Positions 17,914 through 26,576 of a stretch of DNA of 64,000 nt are shown one piece after another. The notes beneath the pieces were generated by a model, which was not told where the DNA came from, made no database searches, and saw nothing but the letters and a program-made list of their open reading frames with translations. Position numbers and translations under genes: made by a program. Position 1 is the stretch's first letter, and each line of letters starts with the position of its first letter. Source of the DNA: Flavobacterium sp. N502540 (lineage in GTDB: Bacteria > Bacteroidota > Bacteroidia > Flavobacteriales > Flavobacteriaceae); NCBI RefSeq assembly GCF_025947365.1, contig NZ_CP110012.1, forward strand, positions 3,286,001-3,350,000, in the 5' to 3' direction.

Positions 17914-19125
17914 TTAATGTAAAATCTTTTCGATGGCATTGTTTATTCGGATCAGATCTTCTTCAAGACTGCCGTGATAACTCTTTCGATGTTCGTTAAT
18001 CAAAAATACGAGTTCCTGAATATCCGTTACATTTTTACCCGTTTTATGATGCAATTTTTGAATAAAATGATCGTCCAGTTTTGTGGTATCGATTAAATAT
18101 TCATTTCTCATTTTCTCTAAAAAGTAAATGATTTTTTTATCAATAATATTAGTGTGATCGCCTTCCTGATAATATAAATTTCCGATAGTCTTTGTAAAAT
18201 CAACGGTTAAATTGGGCAAAGGCTTTAATATGGGAACAATTCGCTGTTTACGCTTGGCATTAAAAATAATAAAAATCAGCATTCCAAACAGAAAGAAATA
18301 CCAGGCCCATTTTAAACCGGGCTGACTTAAAATGTATCGCAGAGGCGATTCGGAAATGCGTTCGTTGTTTTGCCCTTTCGTATACCAAAAAATATCTCCC
18401 TCAGGCAAACAGGATAAGACGTTCTCTGTGTACTGATAATGGTTTGCTTTCAGTAAGTTGTAGTTTGTAAAAGCGACAGGCTGTGTGTGCAGGAAAAAAT
18501 ACCCCTGATAATATGGTATTTTTATAAAATTGACGTGCTTTTTTGCTTTTTTGATCGAAGAAAGCTGATAGCCCAAAACGGTGACTTTTGCGGTATCAAT
18601 TTTAGAAAAATAATCTTCCAGTGTCTGTACAAACTTATATTTTTTGTCCTTCAGTTGGGAGTTAGCCAGCCATACGGTGGTGTTACCTGAATTGAGATAA
18701 TCAGCATTTACTTCAACTTTTAAACTGTCTAATAGGTATTTAGGGAATTCTTTCATGCTCAAAAAAGCATTGTTTCCACGCGATACAAAGTAAAGAAGTT
18801 CATTTACAGATTCTTCATCAATGGTATTGGATTCGGAGATGTTTAAAAAAGTTCCTTTTATTTTGTAATTTTCTAGCAGACTGTCATTGTCATATTTTGA
18901 GTTCAAATACTCATAAGGAGTTAGGTCTGAAATTCGTTCTACAGTATGATTCTTAAAAAAATCATTGATTTCGTTGTTAAAAACATAGAGCCCGAAAGGA
19001 ATTTTGTCATTAACAGAATAGGTCGGTGTCCAATCAATAGGTTTTGGCTGTTCCCGATCTGCTATCAGAATTAAAGCCAGAATAAGAACCAGTACAGCAA
19101 TGTAAATTTTAAGTGTTTTATTCAT
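17914..19125 (-). CDS. DUF4350 membrane protein
   Basis: The 403-aa protein has an N-terminal helix (IYIAVLVLILALILIA), an extracytoplasmic DUF4350 domain (about residues 35-260; FGLYVFNNEINDFFKN, LLYFVSRGNNAFLSMKEFP), a second helix near residue 272 (WAWYFFLFGMLIFIIF) and a cytoplasmic helical tail. DUF4350 proteins have a GATase/ThuA-like fold and occur in MoxR-DUF58 clusters; the function is unknown. It overlaps the previous gene by 8 bp. Confidence 0.88.
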   Translation of the reverse strand: MNKTLKIYIAVLVLILALILIADREQPKPIDWTPTYSVNDKIPFGLYVFNNEINDFFKNHTVERISDLTPYEYLNSKYDNDSLLENYKIKGTFLNISESNTIDEESVNELLYFVSRGNNAFLSMKEFPKYLLDSLKVEVNADYLNSGNTTVWLANSQLKDKKYKFVQTLEDYFSKIDTAKVTVLGYQLSSIKKAKKHVNFIKIPYYQGYFFLHTQPVAFTNYNLLKANHYQYTENVLSCLPEGDIFWYTKGQNNERISESPLRYILSQPGLKWAWYFFLFGMLIFIIFNAKRKQRIVPILKPLPNLTVDFTKTIGNLYYQEGDHTNIIDKKIIYFLEKMRNEYLIDTTKLDDHFIQKLHHKTGKNVTDIQELVFLINEHRKSYHGSLEEDLIRINNAIEKILH

Positions 19126-19894
19126 TGCTAAAGGTTTTTAAGGCATTCTTAAATCGGTTTTCGGCTTTTCTGAAAGTGATTTCATCAATCTCAAACTCCC
19201 CGTACCAGATGTAGTTGTACAGATAAGACAAATAAGTAAACTCTTCTTTGTGGGCAGGCTTTTGAAGTTCGTATAAATAATCAGAATTGGTTTTTTCGAT
19301 GTCCCATTCGATGTAATTATTTTGTGCCATTACTTTCAGAAGCCACAGATAGTAGTATCTAACGGCAGCTCTTTTTTCTCCTGATTGTATACTTTCTTTA
19401 ATCAGCTTATCAAAATCTAAAAGATGAATGTTCTTTTCGATTTCTGAATAGATGATATTTTTTTTCTTAGCGTTTTTTCCAAAAATCCACTGTCCCTCTT
19501 TATTAATGATCGCTTTTACGATCAAATAAATAACAAAAATGATGATGAGAACGGCAAGTACTTTTATTAAAACCGAAACAAAATTAATAGAGCTTTGCGG
19601 AGTTTCAAAGTCGAACCAATCACTAAAAACACTGGCCAGCCATTCCTTAAAACGCTGCCATAAACCTTTTTCAGGAGTTTTAAATTCATAAACAAAGCTG
19701 GAACCGGTATACTTTTTTTTGAAATTTTTAGAGAAAGTTTTAATTTCTATAGTGCCGGAATCTACCCGAATATCTTTTTCAGTGTATTTTACGGATGTTA
19801 TTTTGGGAGGTTCGGCTGTAGCCAAAGTATCCTGTGCCTGAACAATGCCGGAGAAAATAAAAAATGATAAAAGGAATAGGAAGATTTTATTCAT
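19118..19894 (-). CDS. DUF4129-domain membrane protein
   Basis: The 258-aa product has a signal peptide (FLFLLSFFIFSGIVQAQ), a periplasmic linker, one transmembrane helix (VLAVLIIIFVIYLIVKAI, about residues 115-132) and a C-terminal helical DUF4129 domain with RAAVRYYYLWLLKVM and TYLSYLYNYIWYGEFEID. This domain often follows transglutaminase domains or sits in MoxR clusters. Overlaps of 8 bp on both sides (19118-19125, 19887-19894) indicate translational coupling. Confidence 0.85.
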   Translation of the reverse strand: MNKIFLFLLSFFIFSGIVQAQDTLATAEPPKITSVKYTEKDIRVDSGTIEIKTFSKNFKKKYTGSSFVYEFKTPEKGLWQRFKEWLASVFSDWFDFETPQSSINFVSVLIKVLAVLIIIFVIYLIVKAIINKEGQWIFGKNAKKKNIIYSEIEKNIHLLDFDKLIKESIQSGEKRAAVRYYYLWLLKVMAQNNYIEWDIEKTNSDYLYELQKPAHKEEFTYLSYLYNYIWYGEFEIDEITFRKAENRFKNALKTFSNE

Positions 19895-20837
19895 TATCGG
19901 TTCCGATTAAATCAATGTCGCGATTTGAAATTTTTTCTTTTGCTCCCAAACTGTAATACATAATTCCCTGATTGACCATAATCATGTTGTTGAAAATATT
20001 ACTCAGAGTAAATATGAGGATGAAAATCAGAGTCAGAAATACCAGCAAGAGCGGGGAATCACTCATCGCTTCTGTATTATAATTAGAACTTCCCATAGCG
20101 GTCAGGAAGACCATAAATATTCCGACGAAATAGAAAAACATGGTAATCGATCCCTGAATCATCTGAATCATGATGATGACTAAAAAAGTAGCACCAATTG
20201 AAGTCCAGAAATCTTCTTTTAGTAAAAGATAAGCATGGTTTAAGGATTGAAAGAAACTTTTATCTTCTGTCAGATACGCATAAAAACTAAAGTTTACCCA
20301 GGTAAATAAAGCGGGGATGGCAATTAGCAGAAGGGGAATCCCAACAATTAGAAAGCATAAAAAGAAGAGTATGATGATAACAATTAACAGCACCGGAACA
20401 ACAAGAAAGGTAAGTCCAATACAAAATTTGATGATTTTCCAGATGTTTTGTCTGAAGATCGTGGTGATATCTTCTGTTTTAAAATCAGTTGTGTTCTTTT
20501 TCGCCACCAGTTTTAAGTACAAAATAGGGTAAGTCGAGTTGAAAAGCGATAAAGCAATCACAGCAATAAAAAAGAGGGCAACAAAGCCAATTAAGAGTCC
20601 AAAATTATCGTTAAAATAACCGGCAAGATTGTCAGAGCCGGGTTGGTTTAAGCTATCATTAAATACAGCCTGAAAATTACTTTTTAAAAAGAAAAATACC
20701 AAAGCCCCTACGATTAGGAGAAAGGCCCCGTTGATGATGAAAAAGATCTTAAAAAAGTGTTTTCCGAAAGTTTTAAAAAAGGAAAAAGTATCGATGATAT
20801 AATCGCCCAGCTGTCGTTTTTTGTAAAGTTCAAACAT
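19887..20837 (-). CDS. Polytopic membrane protein of unknown function
   Basis: The 316-aa protein has about six predicted membrane helices (for example IIFVIVGALVFFFL-type near residue 40, LLIGFVALFFIAVIALSLF near 95, and a long hydrophobic stretch LVVPVLLIVIIILFFLCF near 155). It has no catalytic motif. It resembles the membrane proteins beside SpoIIM/DUF95 genes in Bacteroidota MoxR clusters. It overlaps its upstream neighbour by 1 bp and its downstream neighbour by 8 bp, so it belongs to the same operon. Confidence 0.78.
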   Translation of the reverse strand: MFELYKKRQLGDYIIDTFSFFKTFGKHFFKIFFIINGAFLLIVGALVFFFLKSNFQAVFNDSLNQPGSDNLAGYFNDNFGLLIGFVALFFIAVIALSLFNSTYPILYLKLVAKKNTTDFKTEDITTIFRQNIWKIIKFCIGLTFLVVPVLLIVIIILFFLCFLIVGIPLLLIAIPALFTWVNFSFYAYLTEDKSFFQSLNHAYLLLKEDFWTSIGATFLVIIMIQMIQGSITMFFYFVGIFMVFLTAMGSSNYNTEAMSDSPLLLVFLTLIFILIFTLSNIFNNMIMVNQGIMYYSLGAKEKISNRDIDLIGTDNE

Positions 20838-21802
20838 TAGGATAAAGTTGTTTTTTTGTGAACAATAAAAGGGTAAATCAAATAATAAAATGAAATTATA
20901 GCTAAAGTAAGTAAAATGATAAAACTACTTAGCCAATTGGGCATGTCAATGGAATATCGTGTGATAAAACCTTCCAGAAAACCCGCACTGATGGTAAACG
21001 GAAAAGTACTAAGGAATATCTTGAAGCTATTTTTGAAGCCTATTTTAAAAGAATTCATTCTCGAGAAAGTTTTAGGAAACAGGATCGAAGCTCCCAAAAT
21101 AAAGCCCGCAGTAGTTTCGATTACGATGGCGAAGATTTCCATGGAACCGTGAATCCAGATACCACGTACACTTTTCCAGAAAACGCCCTGTTCGTAAAAA
21201 AAGTACTGAAAAGAACCCAGCATGATACAGTTTTGAAGGAAAATGTAAAAAGTACCCAGACCTCCGAAAATCCCGTAAATGTAACATCTCGCACCGACAT
21301 AAAGGTTGTTCATGGTGATGCCGATAAAACTTCCCCAGTTACTTCCGGAGCCGTATACAGCCATTGGATTTCCTTTTTTGATGTTTTCTAAGGTCATGTT
21401 CACATAAGAATCACCCAGAATAAGGCGAACAAAATCCTGATCGTATCGGGCAGAGACAACTCCAATTCCCACTGTCAGAAAAAATAACGCAAACGCATAC
21501 AGTAAATAGCGTTTGTACTGGTACATAAGCAAGGGAACTTCGGTAACAAAGAATTCCAGAAACTTATTTTTTTCTGTTCGTTTTGTTTTATAAATTTTCT
21601 GATAAATTTGTGAAGCGAGATGATTGAGGTAAATAACGGTTTTGCTCTTCGGATAATACGTTTGGGCATACGACAGGTCATTCATCATTTGAATGTACAA
21701 ATTAGCTAACTCGTCAGGATTTTTTTTAGCTTTACCAAAAATAGCTAGCTCAAATTCCAGCCATTTTTCTTTATTTTGTTTTATGAAGGCAACTTCTCTC
21801 AT
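20837..21802 (-). CDS. SpoIIM-like (DUF95) membrane protein
   Basis: The 321-aa protein has a cytoplasmic helical N-terminus (about residues 1-100) and then a multi-helix membrane domain of the stage II sporulation M family (YLLYAFALFFLTVGIGVV; GIWIHGSMEIFAIVIETTAGFILG, about 215-238, is the signature). Non-sporulating bacteria carry it in MoxR/DUF58 clusters, where its job is unknown. It is the first gene of the minus-strand operon. Its ATG is only 20 bp from that of the diverging RDD gene, so the two promoters must overlap each other's coding sequence. Confidence 0.88.
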   Translation of the reverse strand: MREVAFIKQNKEKWLEFELAIFGKAKKNPDELANLYIQMMNDLSYAQTYYPKSKTVIYLNHLASQIYQKIYKTKRTEKNKFLEFFVTEVPLLMYQYKRYLLYAFALFFLTVGIGVVSARYDQDFVRLILGDSYVNMTLENIKKGNPMAVYGSGSNWGSFIGITMNNLYVGARCYIYGIFGGLGTFYIFLQNCIMLGSFQYFFYEQGVFWKSVRGIWIHGSMEIFAIVIETTAGFILGASILFPKTFSRMNSFKIGFKNSFKIFLSTFPFTISAGFLEGFITRYSIDMPNWLSSFIILLTLAIISFYYLIYPFIVHKKTTLS

Positions 21803-21822
21803 TGCAGGCTAAAATATAAAAT

Positions 21823-22566
21823 ATGTCAGAATTATCTATAAATACGACGCAAAATGTCAAAATAAATTTTATCGCCGCAACGATAGGGGAAAGAATAGGT
21901 TCTTATTTCATCGATTTGGCTATTAAACTGGCTTATGTGACCGTAATTTCCCTGGTGTTTTTTTACGGATTAAATTTCGATAAAGTGCTGAATACCTTAG
22001 ATAACTGGTCGAGAATGTCTATACTTTTATTAATGTATTTTCCATTTATCATTTATACCATAACCTTAGAAAGCATTTTTGAAGGACAGACGATTGGCAA
22101 GAAATTAGTAAAAATAAAAGTGGTAAAAATTGACGGTTATCAGGCGGGATTCGGCGATTACTTAATGCGATGGTTTTTTAGACTGGTTGATATTTCTATT
22201 CTGGGAGGAATCGTGGGGCTGATATCCATAATTTCGAGTCAAAAAGGACAGCGACTGGGTGATATGGTTGCCGGAACAGCTGTGATTACGTTAAAAAATA
22301 AAATCAACATCAGCCATACTATTCTGGAGGAAATTGGAGATGCTTATGTTCCTACTTATCCTTTGGTGATTAAATTGTCAGACAATGATATGCGAATTAT
22401 CAAAGAGACTTTTCAAAGTGCACTTGCCAAAAACGATCACGAAATCATTTATAAACTGGTTGCCAAAATAGAGAGTGTCACCGGAATTAAAAATCAGTCA
22501 GGCAATAATAGTGACTTTCTGAGAGTCATTCTCAAAGATTATAATTTTTATACGCAGAATATGTAG
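21823..22566 (+). CDS. RDD-family membrane protein
   Basis: The 247-aa protein contains an RDD domain: GERIGSYFIDLAIKLAYV (residues about 21-38, with the RDD-type Asp), further helices at about 45-75, the conserved GQTIGKKLVKIKVV (about 88) and RLGDMVAGTAVI near residue 150. The C-terminal about 90 residues are soluble. RDD proteins are often linked to ion or compatible-solute transport and accompany SpoIIM/MoxR clusters. It is transcribed away from the operon with a 20-bp gap. A weak hairpin (22584-22606) follows the stop. Confidence 0.88.
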   Translation: MSELSINTTQNVKINFIAATIGERIGSYFIDLAIKLAYVTVISLVFFYGLNFDKVLNTLDNWSRMSILLLMYFPFIIYTITLESIFEGQTIGKKLVKIKVVKIDGYQAGFGDYLMRWFFRLVDISILGGIVGLISIISSQKGQRLGDMVAGTAVITLKNKINISHTILEEIGDAYVPTYPLVIKLSDNDMRIIKETFQSALAKNDHEIIYKLVAKIESVTGIKNQSGNNSDFLRVILKDYNFYTQNM

Positions 22567-22754
22567 CGTTTAAAGGGGTAAAAAAAATGATGATAAATGT
22601 CATTTTATAAAGGTCATAATTTTTGTAGTTTTACTAATACTAAAATCAACTTGTGTAGTACTGATTTTTAGATTGCATTAGACAGGTAGTTCTTGATTTT
22701 AGAAAGGCGTTACCGAAAAGCTTTAAGAGTAGGATCATTTAAATTATAGAAATT

Positions 22755-23618
22755 ATGAAAATTACAAAGGTTTTTGCAATTTTAATGTTGCTGATTTCCG
22801 TTACCAATTTTGCTCAGACCAGTAGCAAAAAACTGGATAAAATTATAAAAAGAGATTATCAGATTATTGAATGTACCATTGCAAAAATGTCAGATAAAAC
22901 AGTTGAATATTCTTTACCTGGAGAAACACTGCAAATTTCACTTGACGTATCTCAGATTGCCAGAATTGATTTTGCGAGCGGGCGTTCTCAAACTTTTGAT
23001 GTATCTGCAAATACCGTAGCATCAAACAATACGAGTTCAGGTAATTCAGGACAGGTGATTGCTGCCGCAGAAATGAAACCCAATACCATTGCTGTGCTGC
23101 CGGTACCTTATGTAAACTCAGGTACTTTAGAAAGTTCAGAAGAAATGGCAAAATTTGCTCAGAATGATTTGTACAACAAATTACTGGATAAATCGTCGAA
23201 TATTTTTCCGTTAACGGTTCAGGATTTAAGAGTAACCAACAGTTTATTGCACAAAGCAGGGATAGATTATAAAAATATAGATGAAACCCCAATCGAAGAT
23301 CTTCAGCAAATTTTAGGAGTGGATAATGTCATCGCAACAAAAGTGTCATATAGCATAACTGAAGGGTCAGTAGCTTCAACTTATAACAGCGGAAACGCTA
23401 AAGTGAGTGACAACAATAAAAAGCTGAAAACAAACGATATTTCAACTACAACCTCAAGTACACAAACCTACTACAATTACATGGTTTATTTTGACATGTA
23501 TAAAAACGGAACGAAAATCTATTCGCAAACTCGTAAGCCATTCTTAAACATAAAAGACAGTTGGATGGATTCTGTTTCTTATCTTTTGAAAAGAAGTCCG
23601 ATTTATGTAAAAAAATAA
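22755..23618 (+). CDS. Secreted protein of unknown function
   Basis: The 287-aa product begins with a signal peptide (VFAILMLLISVTNFAQ). An N-terminal beta-rich part (about residues 25-80) precedes a Ser/Asn-rich linker. The second domain (about 105-285) starts with NTIAVLPVPYVNSG and contains KFAQNDLYNKLLDK and LGVDNVIATKVSYSI, a pattern seen in proteins with a CsgG/LpoB-like fold (a short strand, a helix that assembles the oligomer, then I-x-T-K-V). That resemblance is weak and I would not assign a function. The 188-bp gap upstream shows no clear promoter. Confidence 0.6.
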   Translation: MKITKVFAILMLLISVTNFAQTSSKKLDKIIKRDYQIIECTIAKMSDKTVEYSLPGETLQISLDVSQIARIDFASGRSQTFDVSANTVASNNTSSGNSGQVIAAAEMKPNTIAVLPVPYVNSGTLESSEEMAKFAQNDLYNKLLDKSSNIFPLTVQDLRVTNSLLHKAGIDYKNIDETPIEDLQQILGVDNVIATKVSYSITEGSVASTYNSGNAKVSDNNKKLKTNDISTTTSSTQTYYNYMVYFDMYKNGTKIYSQTRKPFLNIKDSWMDSVSYLLKRSPIYVKK

Positions 23619-23664
23619 ATAATCAGAGAGAAGAGGCACTAAAGAATATAAAAAAAAGCTCTAA

Positions 23665-23700
23665 CCTTTGTACCTTTGCGGCTCTGCACCTTTTGCAGCT
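23665..23700. repeat. Octamer sentence of the CCTTTGCA family
   Basis: Units CCTTTGTA, CCTTTGCG, GCTCTGCA and a slipped CCTTTTGC lie just upstream of the YicG-like start, in the same orientation and place as at 39181, 39948 and 40394. Confidence 0.8.
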
Positions 23701-23712
23701 AAAAAGTATAAA

Positions 23713-24315
23713 ATGTTTCATTTATTAGATATTATTGGTACAATGGCTTTTGCCATGTCGGGTGCTTTGACAGCGATGCATAAAAAGCTGGATCCGTTTG
23801 GTGTTTTTATCATTGCTTTTGTTACAGCCGTAGGTGGAGGAACGCTTCGTGATGTGCTGATTGGCAGAACACCTGTAGGATGGATGCTGGATTTGCAATA
23901 TGTATATGTAATCATCCTGGGGTTTGGATTTGCTATCCTTTTCAGAAAAAAGTTCGACAGACTGCGTACTTCGCTATTCTTGTTTGATACCATCGGATTA
24001 GGTGTTTTTACCTTAATTGGACTCGAAAAAGGAATTATGATTGGTTTGCATCCGGTTATTTGTATTGCCTTAGGAACCATGACAGCTTGTTTTGGTGGTG
24101 TGATTCGGGACATTTTGTGTAACGAAATTCCAACCATTTTTAGAAGAGAGATTTATGCAACCATCTGTATTTTTGGAGGAATCGTATTTTTTATCCTGAA
24201 AAAACTGAATTTAGAAGACGATGTTTTGTATTTAGTAACTTCTGTCGTAATGATTGTTACCCGTTTATTAGCAGTAAAATACAAATGGTATTTACCAGCA
24301 TTTGAACACAAGTAA
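23713..24315 (+). CDS. TRIC/YicG-family (UPF0126) membrane protein
   Basis: The 200-aa protein has seven hydrophobic segments in two repeats of three plus one: IIGTMAFAMSGALTAM (start), FVTAVGGGTLRDVLIGRTP, and later GTMTACFGGVIRDILCNEIP. The repeated glycine-rich GGG/GG-x-x-RD motif is the signature of this family, which forms trimeric cation channels. The start at 23713 was chosen because an upstream ATG would add 15 residues encoded by the intergenic octamer repeat. A long hairpin follows the stop. Confidence 0.92.
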   Translation: MFHLLDIIGTMAFAMSGALTAMHKKLDPFGVFIIAFVTAVGGGTLRDVLIGRTPVGWMLDLQYVYVIILGFGFAILFRKKFDRLRTSLFLFDTIGLGVFTLIGLEKGIMIGLHPVICIALGTMTACFGGVIRDILCNEIPTIFRREIYATICIFGGIVFFILKKLNLEDDVLYLVTSVVMIVTRLLAVKYKWYLPAFEHK

Positions 24316-24352
24316 GATTTTTAAACGATAGCAGTGTGCTGAAAATTTAAGA

Positions 24353-24420
24353 GCCGCGAATTCACAAACAGAATTTAAATTTTTGTTAGACAATAAAAAT
24401 TAAATTTGTGAATTCGCGGC
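24353..24420. repeat. Long hairpin of the GAATTCAC family
   Basis: Perfect 16-base arms (GCCGCGAATTCACAAA at 24353-24368 and its complement at 24405-24420) enclose a second AT-rich region that also pairs with one bulge. The arm sequence is close to GCCACGAATTCAC at 39109-39154. A T-rich stretch follows, so it could end the YicG-like transcript. Confidence 0.9.
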
Positions 24421-24488
24421 AAACTTTTTTATAAGTTTGTTTCAACAGAATTCAAAAAGAGAACCATAAAATTACTACAGAAAGCGGA

Positions 24489-25460
24489 ATGAAATATACC
24501 GTAAGGAATTATCATAAAAACGATTACGAAATATGGAATGCATTTGTGGCGCAGGCTAAAAATGCAACATTCCTTTTCCATCGTGATTTTATGGAATATC
24601 ATCAGGATCGATTTGAAGATTTCTCACTTTTGGTTTTCAAGGATGATAAGTTAAAAGCAATTTTACCGGCGAACAAAGTTGGAAATTCAGTTTACTCACA
24701 TCAGGGATTGACTTACGGAGGCTTGGTTTATAGTGAAAAAACAAAACAAGTTGACGTTATTGAAATTTTTCAGGTGGTTTTGTTCTTCCTGAACGAAAAT
24801 GAGATTCTGAAGCTGCATTATAAAACTCTTCCGTCTATTTATCATATAAAACCTGCAGAAGAAATTTTGTATGCTTTATTTCTGGTTGATGCGAAACCAG
24901 TACGTCGTGATTCACTTTCGGTAATCGATTTATCGCAGCAAAATGTCGTATCAAAAATTAGAAAGAGAGGTTTTAAAAAAGGAGTTTGTAATAAGTTGAT
25001 AATTAAAGAAGAGATTGATTTTGAACCATTTTGGAATGAAGTTTTAATTCCCAATTTGAATAAAAGACATCAAGTGAATCCTATACACACAGCAGAAGAA
25101 ATATGTTATCTGCAAAAACATTTTCCTCAAAATATTCATCAGTTTAGTGTTTATTTAGAAGATAAAATTGTTGCAGGAACTACAATTTTTGAAACTGAAA
25201 CTACGGTGCATTGTCAGTATATTTCGAAGAATGAAAAAGGAGATTTGGGAAGCTTAGATTATTTGTATCATTATCTGATTCAGGAGAGATTTGCTCATAA
25301 GAGATTCTTTGATTTTGGAATTTCAAACGAAAATCAGGGGAAGTACCTGAATGAAGGTCTATCGTATTGGAAAGAAAGTTTTGGAGCTGGTACCATAGTT
25401 CATGATTTCTACGAAGTAGAAACTGCAAATTATAAGAAGTTAAATGGTGTTTTTGTTTAA
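24489..25460 (+). CDS. FemAB/GNAT-like acyltransferase of the glycan cluster
   Basis: This 323-aa protein has two GNAT-like halves: residues about 1-150 with FVAQAKNATFLFHRDFMEYHQDR, and about 150-320 with VYLEDKIVAGTTIFETETTVHCQY and FDFGISNENQGKYLNEGLSYWKESFG. It resembles FemAB-type peptidyl or acyl transferases found in polysaccharide clusters, where they acylate an amino sugar or transfer an amino acid. Because it lies 14 bp before the sugar aminotransferase, acylation of the aminosugar made by that enzyme is a good guess. Substrate unknown. It opens the glycan cluster. Confidence 0.7.
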   Translation: MKYTVRNYHKNDYEIWNAFVAQAKNATFLFHRDFMEYHQDRFEDFSLLVFKDDKLKAILPANKVGNSVYSHQGLTYGGLVYSEKTKQVDVIEIFQVVLFFLNENEILKLHYKTLPSIYHIKPAEEILYALFLVDAKPVRRDSLSVIDLSQQNVVSKIRKRGFKKGVCNKLIIKEEIDFEPFWNEVLIPNLNKRHQVNPIHTAEEICYLQKHFPQNIHQFSVYLEDKIVAGTTIFETETTVHCQYISKNEKGDLGSLDYLYHYLIQERFAHKRFFDFGISNENQGKYLNEGLSYWKESFGAGTIVHDFYEVETANYKKLNGVFV

Positions 25461-25474
25461 ATAGAAAAAAGAAT

Positions 25475-26575
25475 ATGATATCATTTCTGGACCTGAAGAA
25501 AATAAACAAACCTTATGAGACCGCTTTTCAGGAAAAACTGAAAACAGTTTTAGAGAGTGGTTGGTACATTTTAGGGAAAGAAGTGGAAACATTTGAAACA
25601 GCCTTTGCAAAATATTGCAAAACAGATTACTGTATCGGAACAGGAAACGGTTTGGATGGATTAACTTTGATTTTTAAGGGATATATAGCTTTAGGGAAAC
25701 TGCAAAAAGGTGATGAAGTAATAGTTCCTGCCAATACTTATATCGCTAGTATTCTGGCCGTTTTACAGGCAGATTTGATTCCGGTTTTAGTAGAGCCAAG
25801 ATTAGAAACTTACAATATCAATCCCGATTTAATCGAGGAAAAAATCAGTCCGAAAACCAAAGCCATTTTAGCCGTTCATCTTTATGGACAACTAGCTGAA
25901 ATGGACAAAATAAATGAAATTGCAGACCGTAATAATTTATTAATAGTTGAAGATGCAGCCCAATCGCATGGTGCTTTTAACAATCAACAATCAACAATTA
26001 ATAATTTATCCTCCGTATCAGCTTACAGTTTTTATCCCGGAAAGAACCTAGGTGCTTTAGGCGATGGAGGTGCCATTACGACAAATGACGCAGAGTTGGC
26101 AAAAGTACTTTTTTCGCTTCGCAATTATGGATCTGAGGTAAAATATCACAATGATTATATTGGGGTAAACTCAAGATTAGATGAACTTCAGTCCGCTTTT
26201 TTAAGTCTGAAATTGCCTCATTTAGATGCCGATAATGATAGACGACGCAAAATTGCTAAACGGTATTTGAGTGAAATAAAAAATGAAAAAATAGTACTTC
26301 CGTTTTGGGATTTTTCAAATAACCATGTTTTTCATTTGTTTGTGATACGAACTTCAGATCGTGAAGGGTTGCAGGCCTACTTATCCCAAAATAAGATACA
26401 GACCCTAATACATTATCCAATTCCGCCACACCAGCAAAAGGCACTTCTGGAATGGAATAATTTGTCATTACCTGTTACAGAAAAGATTCATCAGGAAGTT
26501 TTAAGCTTGCCTATTAGTCCTGTTTTGACGGAAACTGAGGTTGATTTTATTGTTGAGGTTTTAAATAGATATTAA
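25475..26575 (+). CDS. PLP-dependent sugar aminotransferase (DegT/FdtB type)
   Basis: The 366-aa enzyme transfers an amino group to a keto-sugar nucleotide. PLP-site features: GTGNGLDGLTL near residue 57, VIVPANTYIAS (about 88), LIVEDAAQSHGAF with the PLP-contact Asp (about 152-165) and the lysine of YSFYPGKNLGALGDGGAI (about residue 190) that forms the Schiff base. The family includes FdtB, which makes dTDP-3-amino-3,6-dideoxygalactose. The FdtA-like isomerase at 29938 would make its substrate, so the two probably act in one pathway. No rmlA/rmlB gene is present here; the dTDP-4-keto sugar must come from elsewhere. Confidence 0.92.
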   Translation: MISFLDLKKINKPYETAFQEKLKTVLESGWYILGKEVETFETAFAKYCKTDYCIGTGNGLDGLTLIFKGYIALGKLQKGDEVIVPANTYIASILAVLQADLIPVLVEPRLETYNINPDLIEEKISPKTKAILAVHLYGQLAEMDKINEIADRNNLLIVEDAAQSHGAFNNQQSTINNLSSVSAYSFYPGKNLGALGDGGAITTNDAELAKVLFSLRNYGSEVKYHNDYIGVNSRLDELQSAFLSLKLPHLDADNDRRRKIAKRYLSEIKNEKIVLPFWDFSNNHVFHLFVIRTSDREGLQAYLSQNKIQTLIHYPIPPHQQKALLEWNNLSLPVTEKIHQEVLSLPISPVLTETEVDFIVEVLNRY

Positions 26576-26576
26576 A

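Noticed and set aside
23668..23712. Earlier ATG for the YicG-like gene
   Set aside because: The added residues are encoded by the octamer repeat; the family begins with FHLLDIIGT.
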